Assembly: GCA_965276835.1 (NCBI GenBank) | Contig: OZ255631.1 | Span: 372,001-436,000 of the forward strand | Source: BOG-932 sp965276835 | GTDB lineage: Bacteria; Pseudomonadota; Alphaproteobacteria; BOG-932; Roseiterribacteraceae | Reading direction: 5' to 3' | DNA: 64,000 nucleotides | Shown here: piece after piece, positions 54,719 through 63,218 of the stretch | Layout: the number at the start of each line of letters is the position of its first letter | Numbering within the stretch: the first letter of the stretch is position 1 | The notes under the pieces: model-generated | Told to the model about the DNA's origin: nothing | The model's input: the letters and a program-made list of their open reading frames with translations, nothing else | Database searches by the model: none | Position numbers and translations under genes: made by a program

Positions 54719-55467
54719 GATTTCTCCAATAGAGCGCGGGCGCGCTCCAGGTCTTCCGGCGTATCGACACCCAGCGGCACCGTATCGACCACCGCGACCT
54801 GCACATGCATCCCCAGGCTCAGCGCCCGCAACTGTTCCAGCTTTTCGCGCTTTTCGAGATAGGACGGCGGCGCGGCAATGAACGAATCGAGTGCGGCCCG
54901 GCGGTAAGCGTAAAGGCCGATATGATGATAGAGCGGCCCGTTCCCGCTGGGCGCCGGCGTGCGGGTGAAATAGAGCGCCCGGCCATGCCGTGCATCGATC
55001 GGCTCGAATACCGCCTTCACGACATTCGGATTTGCGCCCTCGTCCTCCGCCGCGACTGTGACCGGGGTTGCGAGATCGACCAACGGGTTCGACAGCAGGC
55101 GAAACGGCGCGCGCACGGTTTCCGGGTCCAATACAGGCAGGTCGCCCTGAAGGTTGATTACCGCGTCGTGCTTTCTTTCGGGGTCGACGGCGGCAAGCGC
55201 TTCAGCGATCCGGTCCGATCCCGACTCGTGTTGGAACCCGGTCAGTTGCGCCCGGCCGCCAACGGCTTCGATCACGTCGATGATCTCTTGGTCGGGCGCG
55301 GTGACGACGACCGGCCCAATTCCGGCCTCCATCGCACGTCGCCAGACATGGACGATCATCGGCTCGCCGGCGATGGCGATCATCGGTTTGCCCGGCAGGC
55401 GCGTCGCTGCCATTCGCGCGGGAATCAGCACGATTGGATTTGTTGGAAGGCTGTTCGAAGTGGCCAT
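54715..55467 (-). CDS. kdsB: 3-deoxy-manno-octulosonate cytidylyltransferase (CMP-KDO synthetase)
   Basis: Activates KDO for the lipopolysaccharide inner core, 250 residues. Motifs: VLIPARMAATRLPGKPMI, RAQLTGFQHESGSDRIAEAL, NLQGDLPVLDPETV with the metal-binding Asp, HHIGLYAYRRAAL and PLGVDTPEDLERAR. ATG 55467 is preferred over the longer frame. Divergent from the cytochrome c gene over 217 bases that hold both promoters. kdsB-pheA beside CycM is a familiar alphaproteobacterial order. Confidence 0.95.
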   Translation of the reverse strand: MATSNSLPTNPIVLIPARMAATRLPGKPMIAIAGEPMIVHVWRRAMEAGIGPVVVTAPDQEIIDVIEAVGGRAQLTGFQHESGSDRIAEALAAVDPERKHDAVINLQGDLPVLDPETVRAPFRLLSNPLVDLATPVTVAAEDEGANPNVVKAVFEPIDARHGRALYFTRTPAPSGNGPLYHHIGLYAYRRAALDSFIAAPPSYLEKREKLEQLRALSLGMHVQVAVVDTVPLGVDTPEDLERARALLEKS

Positions 55468-55684
55468 AGCTAAGCTTCGTAGTCCTCGATGCGGCGCTGT
55501 CAAGCGAGGCTCTGCGACATTCGGTCCGGCGACGGAGTGCCATTCTCGTACCGATTGCGCCCTTAAAAGCCTTCGCCTTCGCGTCGGCTTTGGTTATAGA
55601 GGCGGGTGGCCGGGGCTCAGCTTCCGGCATTTGCATCTATTGCCGGTTCAATTCTGCCGGCCCTACGCTTCGGACGGTTCGCTT

Positions 55685-56224
55685 ATGGAAAGCAATAAAT
55701 TCTACGCCGCGATCCTGCTGGCCGGTGTTCTGGCGATGATCGCGATCATTGCGTCCGGAATGCTGGTGAAGCCGGGAGAGCTCACCAAGCCCGCGTATCC
55801 GATCGAGGGCGTGGCTGAGGCCCCGGCCGGCGGCGGCGAAGCGAAGCCCGCGGAAATCGAGCCGGTCACGCCGCTGCTCGCCAAGGCGGACCCCGATCAT
55901 GGCGCACAGATCGCTCGTCAGTGTCAGGCTTGCCACAATTTCGCAAAGGGCGGCCCCAACATGGTTGGCCCGAATCTATGGGGTGTCGTTGGCGGTCCGC
56001 ACGATCACAAGGCGGACTATTCCTATTCCGACGCAATGAAGAAGTTCCCTGGCAATTGGGACTTCGAATCGATCAACAAATTCATCACCAAGCCGCAGGC
56101 CTATGTCCCGGGCACGAAGATGGGCTTCGCCGGTCTCAAAAAGCCGCAGGATCGTGCCGATGTCATCGACTGGCTGCGCCTTCAGTCCGACAGCCCCCTC
56201 CCGTTGCCGGCCGAGGGTAAGTAA
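55685..56224 (+). CDS. membrane-anchored cytochrome c (CycM/c552 type)
   Basis: Protein of 179 residues with an uncleaved N-terminal anchor (FYAAILLAGVLAMIAIIASG), an Ala/Pro/Glu-rich linker and a class I cytochrome c domain: haem site CQACHNF at about residue 80, GPNLWGVVG and the axial methionine in PGTKMGFAG. CycM-type proteins carry electrons from the bc1 complex to the aa3 oxidase. ATG 55685 opens directly onto the anchor. Confidence 0.92.
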   Translation: MESNKFYAAILLAGVLAMIAIIASGMLVKPGELTKPAYPIEGVAEAPAGGGEAKPAEIEPVTPLLAKADPDHGAQIARQCQACHNFAKGGPNMVGPNLWGVVGGPHDHKADYSYSDAMKKFPGNWDFESINKFITKPQAYVPGTKMGFAGLKKPQDRADVIDWLRLQSDSPLPLPAEGK

Positions 56225-56266
56225 ACCGGCATCGGTCGGCTGAAGCGCGATCGACGGATCCTCTCG

Positions 56267-57034
56267 ATGATCGATTGGGATCGGATGATCGCGCTGGCCG
56301 GCCGGCTGGCCGATGCGGCGCGCGCCGAAATTCGGCCGCGCTTTCAGAAGAAAATCGCGACGGAAAAAAAGGCGGATATCAGCCCGGTGACCGAGGCTGA
56401 CCGGGCTGCCGAAGTAGCGATTCGCGCGCTGCTGGCCGCCGAACGCCCCGACGATGCCGTGATCGGCGAGGAATACGGTCGTAAGGACGGTACCTCCGGC
56501 CTGACATGGGTGATCGACCCGATCGACGGCACCAAGGCTTTCATGACCGGCCGCGCCACATTTGTGACTTTGATTGCCGTGTTGGCCGGTGACCGCCCAG
56601 TGTTGGGCGTGATCGACCAATCGATCACCGGGGACCGGTGGATCGGGCTAACCGGCCGCGCCACGACCCATAACGGCAGCCCGGTTCGGACTCGCCGTGT
56701 GCCCGAACTCGGCGATGCGACCTTCAGCACCACCGATCCCAACCTGTTTCCGGGCGCGGATGTCGAGGTTTATCGGCGCATTTCGGCCGACGCGGGTATG
56801 CGAAGCTATGGCGGCGACGGTCTTGCTTATGGGCTCCTGTCGTCCGGCTGGGTCGATATCGTGTTGGAATCGGGCCTTAAGCTGCATGATTTTGCCGCCC
56901 TGGTTCCAGTCGTCGAAGGCGCCGGCGGCATCATTTCCGATTGGGCCGGGAAACCAGTGGATGCAGCGTCGGACGGCCGTATTGTCGCGACCGGCTCGGC
57001 GGAGTTGCACGCCAAGCTGCTGGCATTGATGTAG
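56267..57034 (+). CDS. hisN: inositol monophosphatase family, probable histidinol-phosphatase
   Basis: Mg-dependent phosphatase of 255 residues. Metal ligands: the Glu of VIGEEYG, WVIDPIDGTKAF and the last Asp in KLHDFAALVPVVEGAGG. The sequence FMTGRATFVTLIAVL and GDRWIGLTGRAT resemble the HisN histidinol-phosphatase branch of the family more than CysQ or SuhB. That call is by resemblance; no other his gene is present. It lies 42 bases after the cytochrome gene in the same direction. Confidence 0.85.
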   Translation: MIDWDRMIALAGRLADAARAEIRPRFQKKIATEKKADISPVTEADRAAEVAIRALLAAERPDDAVIGEEYGRKDGTSGLTWVIDPIDGTKAFMTGRATFVTLIAVLAGDRPVLGVIDQSITGDRWIGLTGRATTHNGSPVRTRRVPELGDATFSTTDPNLFPGADVEVYRRISADAGMRSYGGDGLAYGLLSSGWVDIVLESGLKLHDFAALVPVVEGAGGIISDWAGKPVDAASDGRIVATGSAELHAKLLALM

Positions 57035-57137
57035 TGCACGCGGGATGGCGGCGATCCTGTTAATCTATGGGCGAGTCGGCGCTGCGTTTGCCGCTTGGAC
57101 TGGATAAAATGGGTCGTTCGATCATTTCGGTGCGGTC

Positions 57138-59075
57138 ATGAAGTGGTTTGCATCCCGCTTCGACCGTTTCCTGCCATGGGCAGCGTTTTTGCACGATACG
57201 CTGATGGCCGGGCTCGCCTTTATCCTGGCGATGTATCTGCGTGTCGGCAGCGATGCCTTCGAAACTTATCGTCAGCCGCTTCTGACAGGCCTGCCGCTTT
57301 TCATGGCTGCATCGGCTGTCTCATTTCGCCTTTTGGGACTTTATCGCGGGTTGTGGCGCTATGCGTCCGGGCGCGACCTGATGTCGATCGTCAGGGCGGT
57401 GGCTTTGGCCGTCATGATCTTCGTGCCCGTGATGTTCTTCGAGAACCGTTTGAACCTGTTTCCGCGGCAGGTTCCGTTGATCGTCGCGATCGTGTTGGTA
57501 GCATTTCTGGCCGGTCCGCGCCTGCTCTACCGCATGGCCAAGGATCGCGCTGTCGGGACCGCTGGGGACCAGTCCTTGCGGACGCCCGTGCTGCTGATCG
57601 GCGCGGGCGATGGCGCCGAACTGTTTATTCGCGCCATGGCCGGCAACCCTAGCCATCCCTATCGGGTCGTGGGCGTGGTCGACGACCAGCGGCGTAATCT
57701 GGCAGGCCGCAAAATCCGCGATGTCAGCATCCTGGGACATGTCGACGATTTGCCCACGGTGATCGAAAAGCTGGCGCGGCACGGCGACAAGCCGCAGCGG
57801 CTGATCGTGACCCGGCAATCGGCCGAGTTGGACGGCGCGGCGATGCGGCGGCTCGTCGACCTTGCCCAACCGTTGGGCTTCAGTATTGCGCGTATGCCCG
57901 CACTGACCGAATTCCGCGATGCCGCCGCCGACGGACGGTTGAAACTGCAGCCGGTGGCTGTGGTCGATCTGCTGGGCCGTCCCCAGGTGATGCACGACGC
58001 CGAGGCGCTCCGCACTATGATCGCTGGGCGGCGTATTCTGGTGACGGGGGCAGGGGGCACTATCGGCGGTGAGCTGACCCGCCAGCTTGCCGGTTTCGGC
58101 CCGTCGCGCCTTGTGATGGTCGAGCACGGCGAGTTTGCCCTCTACAATATCGGGCAGGCGATCGGCGGCGAACATCCGGACCTGAACTTCGCTACCGACC
58201 TGGGCGATGTGCGCGATCGGGCGCGCATGATGGCGCTGTTCGAACGGGAACGGCCCGAGATCGTGTTTCACGCGGCGGCGCTGAAACATTTGCCGTTAGC
58301 CGAGATCAATCCATCGGAATGCGTTCTGACGAACGCAATCGGCACACGGAACGTCGCTGACGCCGCACGCCGGGCCGGCGCGCAGGCGATGGTGATGATC
58401 TCCACCGATAAGGCGGTCCATCCGTCCAGCGTCATGGGACTGACCAAACGCATCGCCGAAACCTATTGCCAGGCGCTGGATGTCGAAGAGGGGACCGGCA
58501 CGCGGTTTGTCACCGTGCGTTTCGGCAATGTCCTGGGATCGACGGGATCGGTTGTTCCGCTGTTTGAGAGGCAGCTGGCGGCTGGCGGCCCGTTGACGGT
58601 GACGGATCCTGCGGTCGAGCGCTATTTCATGACCTGCGGCGAAGCGGTTCAGCTGGTCTTGCAAACCGCGGCTCACCGGGTTGCCGGCGCGGGTGACCGC
58701 GGCCGGATTTTCGTGCTGGACATGGGCGAGCCGGTGAAGATCGTCGATCTGGCGCGGCAGATGATCCGGCTTGCCGGGCTTGAACCCGATCGCGATATCC
58801 AGATCAAGTTCACCGGCCTCAGGCCGGGTGAGAAGCTGACCGAAATCCTGTCCGACGAGAACGAGCCGCTACAGGCGACGGAGCTTCCCGGCATCCTGAC
58901 GACCTCACCGCAAATCGTGTCGCGCGTGACGATCGATGCGTTCTTGGATCGACTGATGGAAACAGCAGAGGTCGGGGAGGAAACGGAACCCTTGCTGGAA
59001 CTGCTGGAGCTGGCTCGCCGAAATGCGCTACCCGCCGCGCAGGGCGACGCGCGAAAAAGGTTGCGGCCCGTCTAA
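57138..59075 (+). CDS. UDP-N-acetylglucosamine 4,6-dehydratase-like (CapD/WbpM/PglF family)
   Basis: Membrane-bound nucleotide-sugar dehydratase of 645 residues. Four N-terminal membrane helices (to about residue 130) are followed by a CoA-binding-like Rossmann domain (LLIGAGDGAELFIRAM) and the extended SDR domain: VTGAGGTIGGELTRQL, FHAAALKHLPLAE, and STDKAVHPSSVMGLTKR, where Met replaces the usual Tyr as in the large WbpM-type enzymes. It starts synthesis of bacillosamine or QuiNAc-type sugars for surface glycans. Its stop overlaps the opposing slt gene by 4 bases. Confidence 0.92.
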   Translation: MKWFASRFDRFLPWAAFLHDTLMAGLAFILAMYLRVGSDAFETYRQPLLTGLPLFMAASAVSFRLLGLYRGLWRYASGRDLMSIVRAVALAVMIFVPVMFFENRLNLFPRQVPLIVAIVLVAFLAGPRLLYRMAKDRAVGTAGDQSLRTPVLLIGAGDGAELFIRAMAGNPSHPYRVVGVVDDQRRNLAGRKIRDVSILGHVDDLPTVIEKLARHGDKPQRLIVTRQSAELDGAAMRRLVDLAQPLGFSIARMPALTEFRDAAADGRLKLQPVAVVDLLGRPQVMHDAEALRTMIAGRRILVTGAGGTIGGELTRQLAGFGPSRLVMVEHGEFALYNIGQAIGGEHPDLNFATDLGDVRDRARMMALFERERPEIVFHAAALKHLPLAEINPSECVLTNAIGTRNVADAARRAGAQAMVMISTDKAVHPSSVMGLTKRIAETYCQALDVEEGTGTRFVTVRFGNVLGSTGSVVPLFERQLAAGGPLTVTDPAVERYFMTCGEAVQLVLQTAAHRVAGAGDRGRIFVLDMGEPVKIVDLARQMIRLAGLEPDRDIQIKFTGLRPGEKLTEILSDENEPLQATELPGILTTSPQIVSRVTIDAFLDRLMETAEVGEETEPLLELLELARRNALPAAQGDARKRLRPV

Positions 59076-60805
59076 TCGGAGCGCTGCGCGGTCTGAGCGA
59101 TGCCCAATGAACTCGCGAGCCCGTCGGAATCGTTGTCCCAATGATAGAGCGGCCAACGGCCGTCCGCGAGGTCCGTCAGCGATGAGGTATCATCGCCCAA
59201 GCGGGCGCGATAGACCCAATAGTTCGCCAGCACATGCTCGATAAATGTGCGGGTCTCGTTCTTCGGAATGCTTTCAACAGCCAGAAGCGGGTCGTCGTGG
59301 TCCAGCATCTGGCGCAACCGCGATGGATTGCCTGGGCCGCGATTATAGGCGACCGCCAGCAAAAGCAGGTTCTCGCCGATATTGGGATCCTGCATCAACG
59401 TGCGGATGAAGCGCTGGCCGATCTCCAAGTTGGTCGCTGGATCGAGAAGCGAAGGATTGCCCTTGGGCGCCATCGCATTGGCCGTACTGGGCATGATCTG
59501 CATCAGCCCGACAGCGCCTGCGGAACTTTGTGCCTTTGGGTCGAAACGCGATTCCTGTCGCGCTACCGCGTAAACCAGGGCGGGGTCGATACGGAAGCCC
59601 CCGCGCGGCTGCCAGCGGGGAATCGGGAAGTTGGCGATGGCCTCGTCCGCCGGTTGTGCGATGCGCTGTGCCAGATTGGGCGAGATGTCACCGAGATGCG
59701 CGGCGTCCGCGATGATGATGACGGCCGCCTCAAGCTTCGGATTGCCGGCGTCGATATGTTCCAGTTCCTGTGCCGCGAGATTGCGCTGGCCCAACTCCAG
59801 CAGCGCGATGGCACGGTAACCCGCCGGCGTCTCGGCCAGCGTATCCAGATGTTCCGAAGTCAGGGATGCCGCGGAAACGCTCTGAGCGACATCGACCCCC
59901 AGCTTGCGCATCGCCAGCATTCCATAGAATGTCGTGGGATAGCGGCTGGCCGCCGTGAACCACTTGGTGGCATTTGCATTGCCGCCATTATGTTCTTCGA
60001 CCCGTCCGGCCCAATAGGCGCCGGCAGCCTGCATCCAGCCCGCCGCCGTCGATGAGTTGGCCAGCGCGGTGAAGTGTTTGCCGGCTTCCTGGAACAACCC
60101 GAGACGCCATGAGGCGAGCCCCGCGATCCAGTGAGAGGTCGATGCCTTTTGCCCGACTGCCGCAATCGCCCGTGCAGCTTCCGAGAGGGCGGCCTTGTTA
60201 TCCGATGCGAAGAAACGACTGGATGCGTGCTCGCCGGCAGCTGTATGGGGTTCCGACGAGGTTTCCTGGCCCGCATTCGCCGCGATGCTGTTGCCGGTTT
60301 GCGGCGCGCGCGGTTTGGGAAGCGTCGCATCGCGCGGCTGCCGCGCTTCTGCCTTGCGGTAAATGTCGTCCGCCTCCGGCAGATCGCCGTATAGGTCTAT
60401 CCATGCACGCAAGTCGGCGAATGTCGGCGTTGCCTCCCGCGCCAGATAGTGTTGCGCAAGCAAGTGCCCGATCAGGCGCCGATCCTGGATATAGGATGTC
60501 CAGGCTGCCAATGCGCGCCAGTCACCGCTGTCGACCGCGCTGAAGGCATGACGATAGCGGTCGAGGTCGGCAGCGCTCAGCCCATAACGCATACCCGCCA
60601 AGGCTTCGCCGAGAGGGCCGGTGACAGTGACGGCCGCGGCGACCGCGACGGGCTGCGGCACTTTCGGCGTATGCCGTGCATAGGCGACGAAGACGAGTGG
60701 GGCGGTCAGCCCTGCGAGGAGAGCGGCACGCGTAAGACGGCGTGCGGCGGATCGACCCGATGCCGGGCGATCCTTTTCCAGGAAGGTAAACATTGTTCGT
60801 TCCAT
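59072..60805 (-). CDS. soluble lytic murein transglycosylase (Slt-like)
   Basis: Periplasmic peptidoglycan-cleaving enzyme of 577 residues. A basic N-terminus and signal/anchor segment (AALLAGLTAPLVFVAYA) precede a long superhelical domain of TPR-like helices and the C-terminal GH23 catalytic domain: VYAVARQESRFDPKAQSSAG with the catalytic Glu, GLMQIMPSTANAMA, LLLAVAYNRGPGNPSRL and ENYWVYRARLG-like end (LANYWVYRARLG). ATG 60805 and 60793 are both possible starts. It may recycle wall during growth or secretion. Confidence 0.9.
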   Translation of the reverse strand: MERTMFTFLEKDRPASGRSAARRLTRAALLAGLTAPLVFVAYARHTPKVPQPVAVAAAVTVTGPLGEALAGMRYGLSAADLDRYRHAFSAVDSGDWRALAAWTSYIQDRRLIGHLLAQHYLAREATPTFADLRAWIDLYGDLPEADDIYRKAEARQPRDATLPKPRAPQTGNSIAANAGQETSSEPHTAAGEHASSRFFASDNKAALSEAARAIAAVGQKASTSHWIAGLASWRLGLFQEAGKHFTALANSSTAAGWMQAAGAYWAGRVEEHNGGNANATKWFTAASRYPTTFYGMLAMRKLGVDVAQSVSAASLTSEHLDTLAETPAGYRAIALLELGQRNLAAQELEHIDAGNPKLEAAVIIIADAAHLGDISPNLAQRIAQPADEAIANFPIPRWQPRGGFRIDPALVYAVARQESRFDPKAQSSAGAVGLMQIMPSTANAMAPKGNPSLLDPATNLEIGQRFIRTLMQDPNIGENLLLLAVAYNRGPGNPSRLRQMLDHDDPLLAVESIPKNETRTFIEHVLANYWVYRARLGDDTSSLTDLADGRWPLYHWDNDSDGLASSLGIAQTAQRSD

Positions 60806-61186
60806 AAACGATCGTTTTGTGGGTTGCAATAGACCCCGCCCATGCGTGCCTTGCAAAAAATCCACTGCCAGTCACAAAAATGAAAAATTTTGCGTTTTTC
60901 CACGTATCATTGGAAGCAATATAACTGTGGCAATAATATGTGCTGATAAGGCGATTTAATTAACTGTCGATAATTGATTTTGTTCCAGGTTGTACTGTAC
61001 GCCACCGAAGGCGGCTAACACTCTGTGAATTCAGGCGTTTCCACGGTTGTGCGGGTGGATAGGCTATGGGTTTTTCTCGTCGGCCGCGTTGCAACTATCG
61101 GCGGCTACCCATCACGAGACTGGACGCGGAAAAAGGCGACGAAAAGACTAAGCGCCCGGTCACAAAAAGATCACCGGCCCAGGAGA
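60806..61186. other. 381-base gap between hppD and slt
   Basis: No gene is supported. The part at 60870-60990 is AT-rich and presumably holds the slt promoter. A short minus-strand hairpin (CCGGT facing ACCGG, about 61160-61180) just after the hppD stop might be its terminator, but no T-run follows. Frames here show no protein-like pattern. Confidence 0.5.
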
Positions 61187-62248
61187 TCAGGTGTCTTGCA
61201 AAACGCCCCTGCGGATCTGATCGCGCTCCATCGATTCGAAGAGCGCTTTAAAGTTACCTTCGCTAAACCCCTCATCGCCTTTGCGTTGAATGATCTCGAA
61301 GAAGATCGGTCCGATCAGATTAATTGTGAATATCTGCAGCAATACGCCGCCGCGATGGGAACCATCGGCCAGGATGCCCAGCGATTTCATCCGATCGACC
61401 GGTTCGCCATGCCCGGGCAGGCGTTCCTCCAACATATCGTAGTAGGAATCGGGCGGCGCTTCGGCAAACTGGATGCCCTTGGCGCGCAGTGTTTCGACGG
61501 TGCGATAGATATCGCCTGTCGCCAAAGCGAGATGCTGGATACCTTCGCCCCTATAGACCTCAAGATATTCCGCGATCTGGCTCTTATCGTCGGCGGATTC
61601 GTTGAGGGGGATGCGAATCCCGCCGTCCGGACTGGTTAATGCGCGCGATCGCAGGCCGGTCAGCCGGCCCTCGATGTCGAAATAGCGGATTTCCCGGAAA
61701 TTGAAGAGCGTTTCATAGAAATTCGCCCAGTGGTTCATCCGGCCGTTGAAAACATTGTGCGTCAAGTGGTCGATGGCGTTGAGACCGGCGCCTGCAACCT
61801 CCGCATCGCCGACGGGGACGAAGTCGACGTCGTAGATCGTGTGACCGCCATAGCGGTCAACGAGGTAAAGCGCGCTGCCGCCGATGCCCTCGATTGCCGG
61901 GATGTTCAGTTCCATAGGACCGGCGCGGCCGGTGAACGGTTCCGCGCCGTTGGACAGCGCGAGTTGATAAGCGGATGCGGCGTCCTTGACTCGAAAGGCC
62001 ATGGCACAGGCGCTCGGTCCATGCGCCGCGGCGAACTGCTCGGCGGGGCTGGCGGGCTCGGCATTGACGATCAGGTTGATGTCGCCCTGACGGTATTGCA
62101 GGACGTTCTTCGACCGGTGCTTGCCGACGATTTGAAAGCCCAGCGCCTCGAACACATCGCCCAGCGCCTTGGCATCGGGCGCTGTAAACTCCACGAACTC
62201 AAATCCATCGGTACCCATCGGATTTGCGAACTCGGTATCGGCGGTCAT
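61187..62248 (-). CDS. hppD: 4-hydroxyphenylpyruvate dioxygenase
   Basis: Converts 4-hydroxyphenylpyruvate to homogentisate in tyrosine breakdown; 353 residues, normal bacterial length. Two vicinal-oxygen-chelate domains are seen. Iron ligands: His in AIDHLTHNVF, His in GIQHLALATGDI and Glu in GPIFFEIIQRKGDEGF. GFGxGNF-like ending EGFSEGNFKALFESME is diagnostic. AGGAG lies five bases before ATG 62248. It is divergent from phhA with only 28 bases between the two start codons. Confidence 0.96.
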   Translation of the reverse strand: MTADTEFANPMGTDGFEFVEFTAPDAKALGDVFEALGFQIVGKHRSKNVLQYRQGDINLIVNAEPASPAEQFAAAHGPSACAMAFRVKDAASAYQLALSNGAEPFTGRAGPMELNIPAIEGIGGSALYLVDRYGGHTIYDVDFVPVGDAEVAGAGLNAIDHLTHNVFNGRMNHWANFYETLFNFREIRYFDIEGRLTGLRSRALTSPDGGIRIPLNESADDKSQIAEYLEVYRGEGIQHLALATGDIYRTVETLRAKGIQFAEAPPDSYYDMLEERLPGHGEPVDRMKSLGILADGSHRGGVLLQIFTINLIGPIFFEIIQRKGDEGFSEGNFKALFESMERDQIRRGVLQDT

Positions 62249-62276
62249 GCACGCTCCTGCTCGGGAATGGCCTTCT

Positions 62277-63218
62277 ATGTTGAATGTTGGGAACTTAGGT
62301 CCAAGATACATCCCCACGACAAACTTTTTGCATCCCACGCTGGCGCAAGTGCTGAAAAAACAAGATGCGGCGATAGCCAAGACATCTCCGGCCGCCGGGC
62401 TTAGGGGCGATTATCGTCATATCCGGCCGGACTATACCGTCGACCAGCCGTTTGCGGCCTATAGCGAAGCCGAGCATGATCGATGGCGGCGGCTGTATCG
62501 GCGGCAGATGTCGTTGATGCCCGCCTATGCCGCGCCGGAGTTCTTGGTCAATATCGAAAGCCTGGATGTCAGCGGTGGAATCCCGGATTTCGCCCGCGTG
62601 AATGCGCTGCTGGCCGGCAAAACCGGTTTCCAGATCGTTGCCGTTCCCGGGCTGGTCCCCGACGATGTTTTCTATGAGCATCTGTCAAACAGGCGCTTTC
62701 CCGTCAGCTGGTGGATTCGGGAGGAAAACGAACTCGACTATCTGGCAGAACCCGATGTCTTTCATGATTTCTTCGGTCATGTACCGCTGCTCGCTCATCC
62801 TGTTTTCGCAGACTACATGGTCGAATACGGCAAGGCGGGTCCGTTGGCCGCCCAGATGGGAACGATCTCCATGCTGGCGCGGCTTTATTGGTACACGATC
62901 GAATTCGGGCTGATCCGAACCGACCAGGGCCTGCGCGCGTTCGGCGCCGGCATCCTGTCGTCGAAGGGCGAGACGGTCTATGCGGTCGAATCTCCCAAGC
63001 CCAACCGCATCGGTTTCGATCTGGAGCGGGTTCTGCGAACCGACTATCGTATCGACGATTTTCAGCGGACCTATTTCGTGATCGACAGCTTTCAGCAGAT
63101 GTTCGACGAAACCAGGAAGCCATTCTGGCCGATCTATCGGCGTCTGCGCGATTTGCCAGCCCACGATGCAGGCGCCGTGTTGCCGAATGATGCCGTTCTC
63201 CATCGCGGGGAAGTATGA
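62277..63218 (+). CDS. phhA: phenylalanine 4-monooxygenase
   Basis: Pterin- and iron-dependent hydroxylase that makes tyrosine from phenylalanine; 313 residues from ATG 62277. Iron ligands: two His in FHDFFGHVPLL and Glu in YTIEFGLI. Also RFPVSWWIREENELDYLAEP and SSKGETVYA are family features. The first 60 residues are variable, so a later start (GTG at about 62351) is possible, which would leave more room for the divergent promoters. hmgA follows with an ATGA overlap. The SDR at 20376 might recycle its pterin. Confidence 0.94.
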   Translation: MLNVGNLGPRYIPTTNFLHPTLAQVLKKQDAAIAKTSPAAGLRGDYRHIRPDYTVDQPFAAYSEAEHDRWRRLYRRQMSLMPAYAAPEFLVNIESLDVSGGIPDFARVNALLAGKTGFQIVAVPGLVPDDVFYEHLSNRRFPVSWWIREENELDYLAEPDVFHDFFGHVPLLAHPVFADYMVEYGKAGPLAAQMGTISMLARLYWYTIEFGLIRTDQGLRAFGAGILSSKGETVYAVESPKPNRIGFDLERVLRTDYRIDDFQRTYFVIDSFQQMFDETRKPFWPIYRRLRDLPAHDAGAVLPNDAVLHRGEV

